In this document: in pieces, positions 5,922 to 13,041 of the stretch
Layout of the letters: each line of letters starts with the position of its first letter
Position numbering within the stretch: position 1 is the first letter of the stretch
Origin: Alphaproteobacteria bacterium
Lineage (GTDB): Bacteria; Pseudomonadota; Alphaproteobacteria; JAEULC01
Assembly: GCA_020851015.1 (NCBI GenBank)
Contig: JADZDN010000316.1
Coordinates: 1 to 15,913 of the forward strand
Length of the DNA: 15,913 nucleotides
Reading direction: 5' to 3'
Position numbers and translations under genes: made by a program
The notes under the pieces: model-generated
What the model saw: the letters and a program-made list of their open reading frames with translations, nothing else
What the model was told of the DNA's origin: nothing
Database searches by the model: none

Positions 5922-6713
5922 ATGCCCCTGCTGAAGCTGAAGGACGGAGACGATCTCTACTACGAGACCCACGGCAAGGGTCCCCCGCTGGCGCTGGTAT
6001 CGGGGCTGGGCGGGACGCTGTCGTTCTGGAGCCCGAACGTCAAGGCGCTGGCCAAGCAGTTCCGCGTCATCCTGCACGACCATCGCGGCACTGGGCGCAG
6101 CGGGCGGCGGCTGATCCAGTTCTCGGTCGAGCAGATGGCCGACGACCTGCTGCAGCTCCTCGACCACCTGAAGGTCAAGCGGGCCGACCTGATCGGGCAT
6201 TCCACCGGCGGCGCGATCGGCCAGACCATCGCACTCGACCAGCCGCAGCGGCTTGGCAAGCTGATCCTGAGCGCCACCTGGACCTCGCCCGACGAGTATT
6301 TCCGCCGGCTGTTCGACCTGCGCGCCGACGTGCTGCGCACGCAGGGGCCGCTCGCCTACATGCAGGGCACCTCGCTGTTCGGCTGGCCCGCCGCGTTCCT
6401 GCGCGACCATGCCGAGATGCTGCAGAACGAGGAGCACGCGGTCGCCGCGGCGATGTCGCCCGAGATCGTGCTGGCGCGCATCGCCGCCATCCAGCGCTTC
6501 GACCGCCGCGCCGAGCTGGGCGGGATCGCGGCGCCCACGCTGGTGTTCGCGGCGCGCGACGACCTGATCACCCCCGCCTATTTCAGCGAGGCGCTGGCCC
6601 ACGCCATTCCCAAGGCGCGGCTGGTGATGCTGCCGGAAGGGGGCCATTTCTACCCGCGCGTCGTCCCCGAGATCGTCCAGAAGACGGTGATCGAGTTCCT
6701 GACCGAGGATTAG
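5922..6713 (+). CDS. Alpha/beta-hydrolase, RutD/PcaD-like
   Basis: The 263-residue protein is an alpha/beta-hydrolase of the enol-lactonase/aminoacrylate-hydrolase-like group. It has LALVSGLGGTLSFW (23-36), LHDHRGTGRSG (51-61), the nucleophile elbow GHSTGG with Ser94, FAARDDLITP carrying the acid (Asp213/214), and PEGGHFYP with His242. DHRGTGRS and the MADDLLQLLDHL helix are typical of RutD and PcaD relatives, which act on small carboxylic acids or lactones, but RutD or PcaD function is not implied because no rut or pca neighbours are present. ATG at 5922 is preferred over a GTG at 5883, which would overlap the divergent gene and add a 13-residue N-terminus that fits no family. The stop overlaps the stop of the convergent dehydrogenase gene. 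It is less similar to the adjacent hydrolase than a recent duplication would be. Confidence 0.88.
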   Translation: MPLLKLKDGDDLYYETHGKGPPLALVSGLGGTLSFWSPNVKALAKQFRVILHDHRGTGRSGRRLIQFSVEQMADDLLQLLDHLKVKRADLIGHSTGGAIGQTIALDQPQRLGKLILSATWTSPDEYFRRLFDLRADVLRTQGPLAYMQGTSLFGWPAAFLRDHAEMLQNEEHAVAAAMSPEIVLARIAAIQRFDRRAELGGIAAPTLVFAARDDLITPAYFSEALAHAIPKARLVMLPEGGHFYPRVVPEIVQKTVIEFLTED

Positions 6714-7642
6714 CCCTTTGCCCGGCGGATGTCGCGCGGCGCGGGCCGCGTCGCCGGCCGGTCGTTCGCCATCAGGCTTTTCAGGAAATCGAGCAGCGCA
6801 TTGAGCCGACCGGTGGACTGCTCGCGCACCGCCTTGGCGTCGCAATTTCCCCAGTCATAGAAGCCCTTGCCCGCCGCTAGCCCGGTGGCGCCGCCGGCGA
6901 TCATCGCCTGCACGTCGGGATTGGGCGTACGGTCATGCGCCAGGTTCGGCACGATGCCCTGCTGCGCCTTGGCGTGGATGCCGAGGCCGCTCAGGTCCTT
7001 TTGCAGGATCAGCCCGGTGATGCACATCCGCGGCCCCAGCATCCGGCGCGCGACGTCGTCGACGTCTTCCACGGTACAGGCGCCCTGGCTGACCATCCAA
7101 TAGGCTTCGTGCAGGATCGCGTGCTGCAGCCGGTTGATCAGGAAGCCGGCGATCGGCTTGCGCATCACGATCGACTGCTTGCCCGTGCGCGCCATCGCCT
7201 CGGCCACGCGGTCGAGCACTTCCGGCGGCGTATGCTCGCCCGCCACCACCTCGACCATCGGGAACACCTCCGCCGGCTGGAAATAATGCGCGGCGAGGAA
7301 CCGCCCGGGGTGCTTCATGCCGGCGAACAGCGGCACCAGGTCGAGGCCCGAGGTATTGGTCGCGATCAGCACCGAGGGCGGATAGACGTTTTCCAGTTGA
7401 TGGAAGAGCGCGCGCTTCAGCTCCATCTCCTCCGGAATCGACTCGATCACCAGGTCCGGCACGTCCTTGGGCGGCTCGGGCGTGGCGCGCACGCCCGCGG
7501 GCAGGCCGGCGAGCGAACCGGCGCGGCGGCTCATCAACCAGGTGTGGAAACCGCCGGACGCGAAGCTCTTGGCGATGCCCGTGCCCATGACGCCGGCGCC
7601 CACGACCAGGACGCGGCGGATCGGATTGCTGTCGGTAGCCAT
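6710..7642 (-). CDS. 3-hydroxyacyl-CoA dehydrogenase family protein
   Basis: The 310-residue protein has the NAD-binding Rossmann fold (VLVVGAGVMGTGIA, glycines 15, 17, 20) and the C-terminal dehydrogenase domain (from about 165). Catalytic residues of the family are in place: Ser98 in ATNTSGL, His119 in AAHYFQPAEVFPMVEVV, Glu131, and Asn170 in AGFLINRLQ. It would oxidise a 3-hydroxyacyl-CoA, or a related hydroxy acid as in carnitine or gulonate dehydrogenases of the same fold, using NAD+. The HYFQP version of the usual HFFNP motif marks a divergent clade, so the substrate may not be a simple fatty acyl-CoA. ATG at 7642 is preferred, with GGGGAAA upstream; a longer frame to 7804 would run through the intergenic operator and into the opposing gene. 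The C-terminus shares a TTAG with the convergent hydrolase stop. Confidence 0.85.
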   Translation of the reverse strand: MATDSNPIRRVLVVGAGVMGTGIAKSFASGGFHTWLMSRRAGSLAGLPAGVRATPEPPKDVPDLVIESIPEEMELKRALFHQLENVYPPSVLIATNTSGLDLVPLFAGMKHPGRFLAAHYFQPAEVFPMVEVVAGEHTPPEVLDRVAEAMARTGKQSIVMRKPIAGFLINRLQHAILHEAYWMVSQGACTVEDVDDVARRMLGPRMCITGLILQKDLSGLGIHAKAQQGIVPNLAHDRTPNPDVQAMIAGGATGLAAGKGFYDWGNCDAKAVREQSTGRLNALLDFLKSLMANDRPATRPAPRDIRRAKG

Positions 7643-7698
7643 GCGATTTCCCCGGAAAATCGGCGCCGAGCCATGCGCCAAGCGTCGGAAAGCCTTGC

Positions 7699-7712
7699 TG
7701 AAAGCGATTACA
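7699..7712. promoter_or_regulatory. LacI-family operator-like site 2
   Basis: TGAAAGCGATTACA has half-sites TGAAAGCG and, on the other strand, TGTAATCG around a central CG. It sits in the 148-base divergent gap, about 57 bases from the dehydrogenase start and 79 bases from the DapA-like start, so one bound repressor could affect both directions. Its right half is identical to the right half of site 3 beside the repressor gene. No convincing -35/-10 pair was found here. Confidence 0.6.
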
Positions 7713-7790
7713 GGGGCGACTTGAATTCGCAACCCCCCGGTGCGAACATAGCCGAGCAAATCCGTCCTAGCCAATGCTCGAGGAAACGCC

Positions 7791-8756
7791 ATGGCTCGCT
7801 TCAAGGACTACGTGCCCAGCGGTGTCATCCCTGCCACCCTGCTCGCCTTCCGCGACGACCTGTCGATCGACGAGAAGGAATCGGTCCGCCACCTCACGCA
7901 CGTCGCCAAGGTCAAGGGCATTTCGGCCATCACCGTCAACGGCCACGCGTCGGAAGTGCATGCCTGCACGCTCGACGAGCAGCGCCGCATCCTGGCGGTC
8001 TCGGCCCAGGCGATCGGCGACCGCGTGCCGCTGATCAACGGCGTCTACACCGACAGCAGCCTGGAGGCCGCGCGCATCGCCCGCATGGCGGCGGAGGAAG
8101 GCGCCTCGGCCCTGCTGGTATTCCCGCCCAACAGCATGAGCATGGGCGGCCAGCTGCGCCCCGAGATGGCGATCGAGCATTTCAAGCGCGTGGCCGACGC
8201 CACCGACCTGCCGATCATCCTGTTCCAGTACCCGGCCGCGGTGGGCTTGGGCTATCCGTTCGACACGCTGATGAAGCTGTTGGAGAAGTTCCCGACCATC
8301 CGCGCGATCAAGGACTGGTGCGCCGATCCGATGCTGCACGAAAAGCACATCCGCACGCTGCAGTCGCTGAAGCGCCCGGTGAACGTGCTGACCACGCACA
8401 GCGCCTGGCTGATGGCGTCGCTGACCATGGGCGCCAACGGGCTGCTGTCCGGCGCGGGCAGCGTGATCGCCGACCTGCAGGTGGCCCTGTTCCAGGCCGT
8501 GCAGGCCAAGGACCTGCGCCGCGCCCAGGCAATCAACGACCGTATCTACCCGCTGCAGCAGGCGTTCTATGCTCCGCCCTTCCTCGACATGCACAACCGC
8601 ATGAAGGAATGCCTGGTGATGCTGGGACGGCTCGACCGCGCCGTGGTGCGGCCGCCGCTGATGAAGCTGGGCCAGGCCGAGCTCGACCGGCTGCGGGATG
8701 CGCTGCGCCACGCCGGGCTGGGTACGGACGGCGCCCTGCCGCAAGCCGCCGAGTAG
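7791..8756 (+). CDS. DapA-superfamily (class I aldolase/lyase) protein with a non-standard active site
   Basis: The 321-residue protein has the (beta/alpha)8 barrel sequence of the dihydrodipicolinate synthase/N-acetylneuraminate lyase superfamily, which form a Schiff base with a 2-oxo acid and catalyse aldol-type addition, cleavage or dehydration. The Schiff-base lysine is Lys174 in TIRAIKDW. By eye alignment to E. coli DapA, GTTGE becomes GHASE (51-55), the TPYYN strand end becomes FPPNS (111-115), and YNVPSRTG becomes FQYPAAVG (145-152). The Thr-Thr pair, both relay tyrosines and the substrate-binding arginine are therefore absent. It is thus unlikely to make lysine precursors and more likely to be a catabolic lyase or hydratase. 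A ribosome site GAGGAAA (7780-7786) supports the ATG at 7791. It heads the operon with the OYE-like and CoA-transferase genes, downstream of operator-like site 2. Confidence 0.85.
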   Translation: MARFKDYVPSGVIPATLLAFRDDLSIDEKESVRHLTHVAKVKGISAITVNGHASEVHACTLDEQRRILAVSAQAIGDRVPLINGVYTDSSLEAARIARMAAEEGASALLVFPPNSMSMGGQLRPEMAIEHFKRVADATDLPIILFQYPAAVGLGYPFDTLMKLLEKFPTIRAIKDWCADPMLHEKHIRTLQSLKRPVNVLTTHSAWLMASLTMGANGLLSGAGSVIADLQVALFQAVQAKDLRRAQAINDRIYPLQQAFYAPPFLDMHNRMKECLVMLGRLDRAVVRPPLMKLGQAELDRLRDALRHAGLGTDGALPQAAE

Positions 8757-8787
8757 CGCCCGCGCCTTCGCTCAGCGGCGGCGGCGC

Positions 8788-10494
8788 ATGTCGAATCCAT
8801 TGCTGACGCCGGGCCGCATTGGCGGCGTGGAGATCCGCAACCGCGTGGTCATGCCGTCGATGACCACGCGCGGCGCCGACGCGGAAGGCTTCGTCACCGA
8901 CGATTCGATCGCCTACTACGTCGCCCGCGCGCGCGGCGGCGTCGGGCTTGTCACGGTCGAGATGGCCTCGCCCGAACGCGCCGGGCGTCATCGCCTGCGC
9001 GAACTCGGCATCTACGACGACCGCTTCCTGCCCGGGCTGAAGCGCCTGGCCGCCGCGATCCACGCGGAGGGCGCGCGGGCCTCGATCCAGCTCGGCCATG
9101 GCGGCGGCCACACGCGCCAGGACATCTGCGGCGAAATGCCGGTGGCGCCGTCCGCGATCCCGCATCCCGTGCAGGAAGTCACCTTCGCCACCATCGTGCC
9201 CGAGGCGATGTCGCGCGCGCGGATCGCCGAGACGACCGCCGCCTTCGTCGCGGCCGCCGTCCGCGCGCGCGAGGCCGGCTTCGACATGGTCGAGCTGCAC
9301 GCCGCGCACGGCTACCTGATCTCGCAGTTCCTGGCGCCGTTCGAGAACCGGCGCGACGACGAATATGGCGGCAGCCTGGAGAACCGGGCGCGCTTCGGCC
9401 TGGACATCCTGGCCGGCATCAAGCGCGCGATGCCGGACTTCCCCGTCATCTTCCGCCTCAACGGCGACGACTTCTTTCCCGGCGGCATGACCGAGCCGGA
9501 AGGGCTGGAGGTAGCGGTCTGGGCCGCCCAGCGCGGCGCCGACGCGGTCCATGTCACCGGCGGCCACTACCGCTCGCTGCCCTCGGGCGCGGTGATGATC
9601 CCGCCGATGTGGATGCAAGACGCCCCGTTCCTGCGCTACGCGGCGGCCGTGCGTGCGCGCGTGAGCGTGCCGGTCATCGCGGTCGGCCGGCTGGGCGATC
9701 CCGCCACGGCCGCCACCGCGGTCGCCGACGGCAAGGCCGATTTCGTCGCGCTGGGCCGCTCGCTGGTCGCCGACCCCGACTGGGTCGCCAAGGTGACCGC
9801 TGGCAGGCCGGTGCGCCGCTGCCTGGCCTGCAACACCTGCGTCGACGAGATGCGCACCGGCGCCAAGATCGGCTGCGTCGTCAACGCGGCGGCCGGCCGC
9901 GAGCGCGATTTCGCCGACGCGGCGCCACCCACGGGCGAGACCATCGCCGTGGTCGGCGCCGGCCCGGCCGGACTCAGCTACGCGCTGCTGGTCGCGGCGG
10001 ACAACCGCGTGACGGTGTTCGAGCGGGAGGCCGGGGCCGGCGGCGCGCTGCTTCTGGCCGGCAAGGCGCCGCTGTTCCAAGCCCACGAGGCGCGCGCGCA
10101 AGCGTTGATGACCTATGTGGACTCGATGGTCGCCTGCTGCCGCGCCGCCGGGGTCGAGTTCCGCTTCGGCACCGACGCCCTGGCCGAGCCGGCGACGCTC
10201 GCCCGCTTCGACCGCGTGGTCTACGCCACCGGCGCGACCTATCGTCACGGGCTGGGCAGCGTGGTCCGGATTGCGCTCGCCAGCGGCGCTGCGCGCCTGC
10301 CGGGCCTGCGCCGGCTGATGTCGCGACCGGGCCTGCGCGACTGGCTCTACTACCGCGCCCGCGCCGGCCGGGTGCGACCTTCACCGGCGCGGCCCGGACA
10401 GCGCATCGAGCTGATCGGCGACGCGCGCCGGCCCGGCAAGACCAAGGAGGCGATCGCCGACGCCTTCGAAACCGCCCTGCATCGCGCCGCCTGA
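8788..10494 (+). CDS. OYE-like NADH:flavin oxidoreductase / 2,4-dienoyl-CoA reductase-type flavoprotein, shortened
   Basis: The 568-residue protein joins an FMN-binding OYE barrel (about 1-340) to an iron-sulfur and FAD region. Barrel landmarks are IRNRVVMPSMTT (16-27), ASIQLGHGGG, VELHAAHGYLISQFL (His171, His174), and NRRDDEYGGSLENR. Cysteines 345, 348, 351 and 363 (CLACNTC...GC) would hold a 4Fe-4S cluster, with the tight spacing of trimethylamine dehydrogenase rather than of FadH. A Rossmann motif VVGAGPAGLS is at 388-397. The second NAD(P)-binding domain of FadH-type enzymes is missing. After VVYATGA (478-483) there is only a short Arg/Leu helix region and then the closing GDARRPGKTKEAI. 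Family length is 650-730, so about 100 residues are absent. ATG at 8788 begins the conserved N-terminus 31 bases after the DapA-like gene. It probably reduces or oxidises an enoyl-type or amine substrate in the operon's pathway. Confidence 0.85.
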   Translation: MSNPLLTPGRIGGVEIRNRVVMPSMTTRGADAEGFVTDDSIAYYVARARGGVGLVTVEMASPERAGRHRLRELGIYDDRFLPGLKRLAAAIHAEGARASIQLGHGGGHTRQDICGEMPVAPSAIPHPVQEVTFATIVPEAMSRARIAETTAAFVAAAVRAREAGFDMVELHAAHGYLISQFLAPFENRRDDEYGGSLENRARFGLDILAGIKRAMPDFPVIFRLNGDDFFPGGMTEPEGLEVAVWAAQRGADAVHVTGGHYRSLPSGAVMIPPMWMQDAPFLRYAAAVRARVSVPVIAVGRLGDPATAATAVADGKADFVALGRSLVADPDWVAKVTAGRPVRRCLACNTCVDEMRTGAKIGCVVNAAAGRERDFADAAPPTGETIAVVGAGPAGLSYALLVAADNRVTVFEREAGAGGALLLAGKAPLFQAHEARAQALMTYVDSMVACCRAAGVEFRFGTDALAEPATLARFDRVVYATGATYRHGLGSVVRIALASGAARLPGLRRLMSRPGLRDWLYYRARAGRVRPSPARPGQRIELIGDARRPGKTKEAIADAFETALHRAA

Positions 10495-10528
10495 ACCGCC
10501 ATCAAGCGAACCAAGCAAGGGAAGATTC

Positions 10529-11728
10529 ATGCTCGACATGCTGAAAGGCGTCCGCGTCGTCAGCTTCAACCATTTCCTGCTCGGGCCGGTGGGCATCCAG
10601 GCCCTGGGCGACCTGGGCGCGGACGTGATCGCGATCGAGGCGGTCGAGGGCGCCTGGCAGCGCCATTGGAGCGGCGCCGACAAATGGGCCGACGGGCAGT
10701 CGATGCTGCTGCTGGTCGGCAACCGCAACAAGCGCAGCGTGGCGCTGGACCTCAAGTCGCCGAAGGGCAAGGAGATCGCGCTGAAGCTGTGCCGGACCGC
10801 CGACGTGGTGGCGGAGAATTTCCGTCCGGGCGTGATCGACCGGCTGGGCCTGGGCTACGAGCGGCTGAAGGCGCTGAAGCCGGACCTGATCTTCGCCTCG
10901 GCTTCCGGCTTCGGGCCGACCGGCCCCTATGTCGAGCGCCCCGGGCAGGACCTGATGATCCAGGCGATGTTCGGCCTTGCCAAGATCACCGGCGATGCCG
11001 AGCGCGGCCCGCGCACCGTGGGCGTGTCGGCCGCCGACCATCACGGCGCGGCGCTCTACGCCATGGGCATTCTGGCGGCGCTGGTGCGCCGCGGCCGCAC
11101 CGGCCAGGGCTGTCGCGTCGACGTGAATCTCATGCAGGCCTCGATGGACCTGCAGGCGGAGTCCTTCACCGCCTTCTTCAACGGCGGAAAATCGGCCTCG
11201 GAAGTGCCGCCCAAGTATGTCGGCGGCTGGTACTATCCCGCACCCTACGGCATCTATCCGACCAGGGACGGGCATATCGCGATCTCGCTCGGCAGCCTAG
11301 AGGTCCTGGCCAAGGCGCTGGGCGATCCGCGCATCGCCACCGTCACCGACAAGCAGGCCTTCGGCCCGCGGCGCGCCGAGCTGGCCGACATGGTGGCGGC
11401 CTGCACGCGCACCAAGACCAACGCCGAGTGGATCGCGATCATGGAGCCGATGAAGATCTGGCACGGACCGGTGCGCGGCTACGACGCGATCGTGGCCGAC
11501 CCCCAAGTCGCGCACAACAAGGCGCTGGTGAAGGTGAAAGGCGCGACCGGCGCCGAGCTCACCTTCGTCAACCACCCCGTCCAGTACGACGGCCAGGCGG
11601 GCGAGGTCGCGTTGCCACCGCAGAAGCTCGGCGCGCAGACGGCCGAGGTGCTGGCCGAACTCGGCATCGGCGCCGACGAACAGGATGCGCTGGAGAAGGA
11701 AGGCGCGATCAAGCGCTGGCGCGCCTGA
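10529..11728 (+). CDS. CaiB/BaiF-type (class III) CoA-transferase
   Basis: The 399-residue protein matches the size and motifs of class III CoA-transferases, which move CoA between carboxylic acids through an enzyme-bound aspartyl-CoA anhydride. Landmarks are the N-terminal L.G.RVVSF..F..GP..I..LGDLGADVI block (5-34), GNRNKRSVALDLKSPKG (64-80), ENFRPGVIDRLGLGYE (96-111), SGFGPTGPY (126-134), and RPGQDLMIQA with the predicted catalytic Asp141. Later come VDVNLMQASMD and GHIAISL. It would activate the acid produced or imported by this cluster using an acyl-CoA donor. ATG at 10529 has the ribosome site AAGGGAAG (10517-10524) and lies 34 bases after the OYE-like gene in the same operon. Its stop is 5 bases from the end of the convergent LacI-family gene. 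Donor and acceptor cannot be named. Confidence 0.92.
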   Translation: MLDMLKGVRVVSFNHFLLGPVGIQALGDLGADVIAIEAVEGAWQRHWSGADKWADGQSMLLLVGNRNKRSVALDLKSPKGKEIALKLCRTADVVAENFRPGVIDRLGLGYERLKALKPDLIFASASGFGPTGPYVERPGQDLMIQAMFGLAKITGDAERGPRTVGVSAADHHGAALYAMGILAALVRRGRTGQGCRVDVNLMQASMDLQAESFTAFFNGGKSASEVPPKYVGGWYYPAPYGIYPTRDGHIAISLGSLEVLAKALGDPRIATVTDKQAFGPRRAELADMVAACTRTKTNAEWIAIMEPMKIWHGPVRGYDAIVADPQVAHNKALVKVKGATGAELTFVNHPVQYDGQAGEVALPPQKLGAQTAEVLAELGIGADEQDALEKEGAIKRWRA

Positions 11729-11733
11729 CCCGT

Positions 11734-12777
11734 TCAGGGAGGAGCCGGGCCGGTCGAGCCGCGGATCACGACCTTCGCCTCCAGCATCATGACGCGCGGC
11801 ACGGCCTGGCCGCGGAGCCGCGCGACCAGGTATTCCGCCGCGCGCGTGCCCATTGCCTGGGCCGGGATGTGCACGGTGGTGAGCGGCGGGATCTGGTGCA
11901 GTGAGGAGTCGAGGTCGTCGAAGCCGGTGACCGAAAGCCGCCCAGGCACGGCAAGCCCCTGCGCGTGCGCCTCGACCAGCGCGCCGGTTGCGTGCAGGTC
12001 GGTGGTGCACATGACCGCCGTCAGGCCCGGATCGGCCTGCAGGAGCCGGCGCAGCGCCGCGCGGCCGTCGGGCAGCGAATAGGGCGCCTCGGCCACCAGG
12101 TCGGCGGAGAACGGCAGGCCGTGGCGCTGGATCGTATCGCGCATGCCGCGCATGCGCGCGCTCACGCGGTCATTGTTGGTGAACGGATAGGTTATCAACC
12201 CGATGCGGCGGTGCCCCAGCTCGATCAGGTGTTCGGCCAGCCGCGCGGCGGCCGCGCGCTGGTCGAAGCCGACGCAGGGATGCACGCTGCCCTTGCTGGC
12301 CAGGTAGGTGTTCACGTAGGGCACGCGGAACTTGCGCACCAGCTCGTAGGTGTCGGGACGATGCTTCTGGCCGACCAGCACAAGCCCGTCGACGCCGCGC
12401 TCGACCAGCGCGCGGATTTGCCGTGTCTCGACCGCGATGTCATAGCGCGAATTGGCGACCAGCAGCGTGTAGCCGTACTCCTCGAGCCGCTGCTGCAGGG
12501 CGGCGACGCCACTGCCGAAGATGCTGTTGCTCAAGGTCGGAACCACCGCGCCGATGGTGTAGGAACGGCGAGACGCCAGCGCGCGCGCCGCGCCGTTCGG
12601 CACGTATCTCAGCTTGTTCAACGCATCCTGGATGCGTGCGCGCAGGTCCGGGCTGACCTTCTGCGGGGAGTTCATGGCCCGCGACACGCTGGCGGTCGAT
12701 ACGCCCGCGCGCCGGGCGACATCGACCAAGCGGGCGTTGCCGCGCGCTTCGCCGAAAGGCCGCCGCGACGTGCGCAT
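11734..12777 (-). CDS. LacI/GalR-family transcriptional repressor
   Basis: The 347-residue protein has the full LacI layout. The N-terminal helix-turn-helix is LVDVARRAGVSTASVSRAMN (17-36). The hinge helix is YVPNGAARALASRRS (58-72), with Leu67 in the place of the leucine that wedges into the central CG of operators. A periplasmic-binding-protein-like effector domain starts near IGAVVPTLSNSIFG. Later motifs are GVDGLVLVG, ELGHRRIGLITYP, AVMCTTDLHATGALVEAHAQGL, and SVTGFDDLDSSLHQIPPLTTVHIP. ATG at 12777 is chosen because it follows GGGGGAAA and gives the normal short N-terminal arm; the longer frame to 12864 reads promoter DNA. It is divergent from the ABC importer genes, with an operator-like palindrome in between. 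It likely represses the importer, itself and the two other divergent promoters until a pathway-related ligand binds. The inducer is unknown. Confidence 0.93.
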   Translation of the reverse strand: MRTSRRPFGEARGNARLVDVARRAGVSTASVSRAMNSPQKVSPDLRARIQDALNKLRYVPNGAARALASRRSYTIGAVVPTLSNSIFGSGVAALQQRLEEYGYTLLVANSRYDIAVETRQIRALVERGVDGLVLVGQKHRPDTYELVRKFRVPYVNTYLASKGSVHPCVGFDQRAAAARLAEHLIELGHRRIGLITYPFTNNDRVSARMRGMRDTIQRHGLPFSADLVAEAPYSLPDGRAALRRLLQADPGLTAVMCTTDLHATGALVEAHAQGLAVPGRLSVTGFDDLDSSLHQIPPLTTVHIPAQAMGTRAAEYLVARLRGQAVPRVMMLEAKVVIRGSTGPAPP

Positions 12778-12857
12778 GATTTCCCCCGATTCGAGATTCC
12801 GGCCGCACGGGCGGCGCCGACGAGCCCTGTTCGGCACCCTGCTGCGCCGCCAATCCG

Positions 12858-12886
12858 TTGTCAACGCCGGCGAATGGCGCTAGGGT
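12858..12886 (+). promoter_or_regulatory. Candidate sigma-70-type promoter for the ABC importer operon
   Basis: TTGTCA (12858-12863) and TAGGGT (12881-12886) are separated by 17 bases on the plus strand. The -10 element matches only the first, second and last consensus bases. Transcription would start near 12893, placing the operator-like palindrome 12913-12926 about 20-33 bases downstream, a position suited to LacI-type repression. Confidence 0.4.
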
Positions 12887-12912
12887 TGCAGCAGCGCGAT
12901 GGGGAGCCTCGA

Positions 12913-12926
12913 TGTAACCGATTACA
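12913..12926. promoter_or_regulatory. LacI-family operator-like site 3 (best palindrome)
   Basis: TGTAACCGATTACA has half-sites TGTAACCG and, on the other strand, TGTAATCG: a 14-bp palindrome around a central CG with only one mismatched symmetric pair (positions 6 and 9). It lies between the LacI-family gene (start 136 bases away) and the binding-protein gene (start 116 bases away), where an autoregulatory operator is expected. Confidence 0.75.
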
Positions 12927-13041
12927 ACGGCGGGGCGCGCGACACAAGAACAACACCCTGATCGCCCGCCGGCGTCTCGCCGCCCGCGCCATGCGGACGG
13001 CCAGCCCGGCGCAAGAAATGTCACTGTTTAGGGAGTGATCG

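Noticed and set aside
5922..6713. Gene symbol rutD or pcaD
   Set aside because: Similarity is at the subfamily-motif level only; no pyrimidine or protocatechuate pathway genes are nearby.
7643..7804. N-terminal extension of the 3-hydroxyacyl-CoA dehydrogenase
   Set aside because: It would read through the operator-like site and the start of the opposing gene; the Rossmann motif begins right after ATG 7642.
7791..8756. Annotation as dapA (lysine biosynthesis)
   Set aside because: Key DHDPS residues apart from the lysine appear replaced, and the context is catabolic.
8533..10248. A long leftward frame antisense to the OYE-like gene
   Set aside because: Shadow of a well-supported flavoprotein gene; composition is low-complexity Arg/Ala/Gly.
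12991..13038. A 15-codon frame ending just before the binding-protein gene, considered as a leader peptide
   Set aside because: It has no ribosome site and no regulatory codon run, and it overlaps the next gene's ribosome site by chance-compatible spacing.
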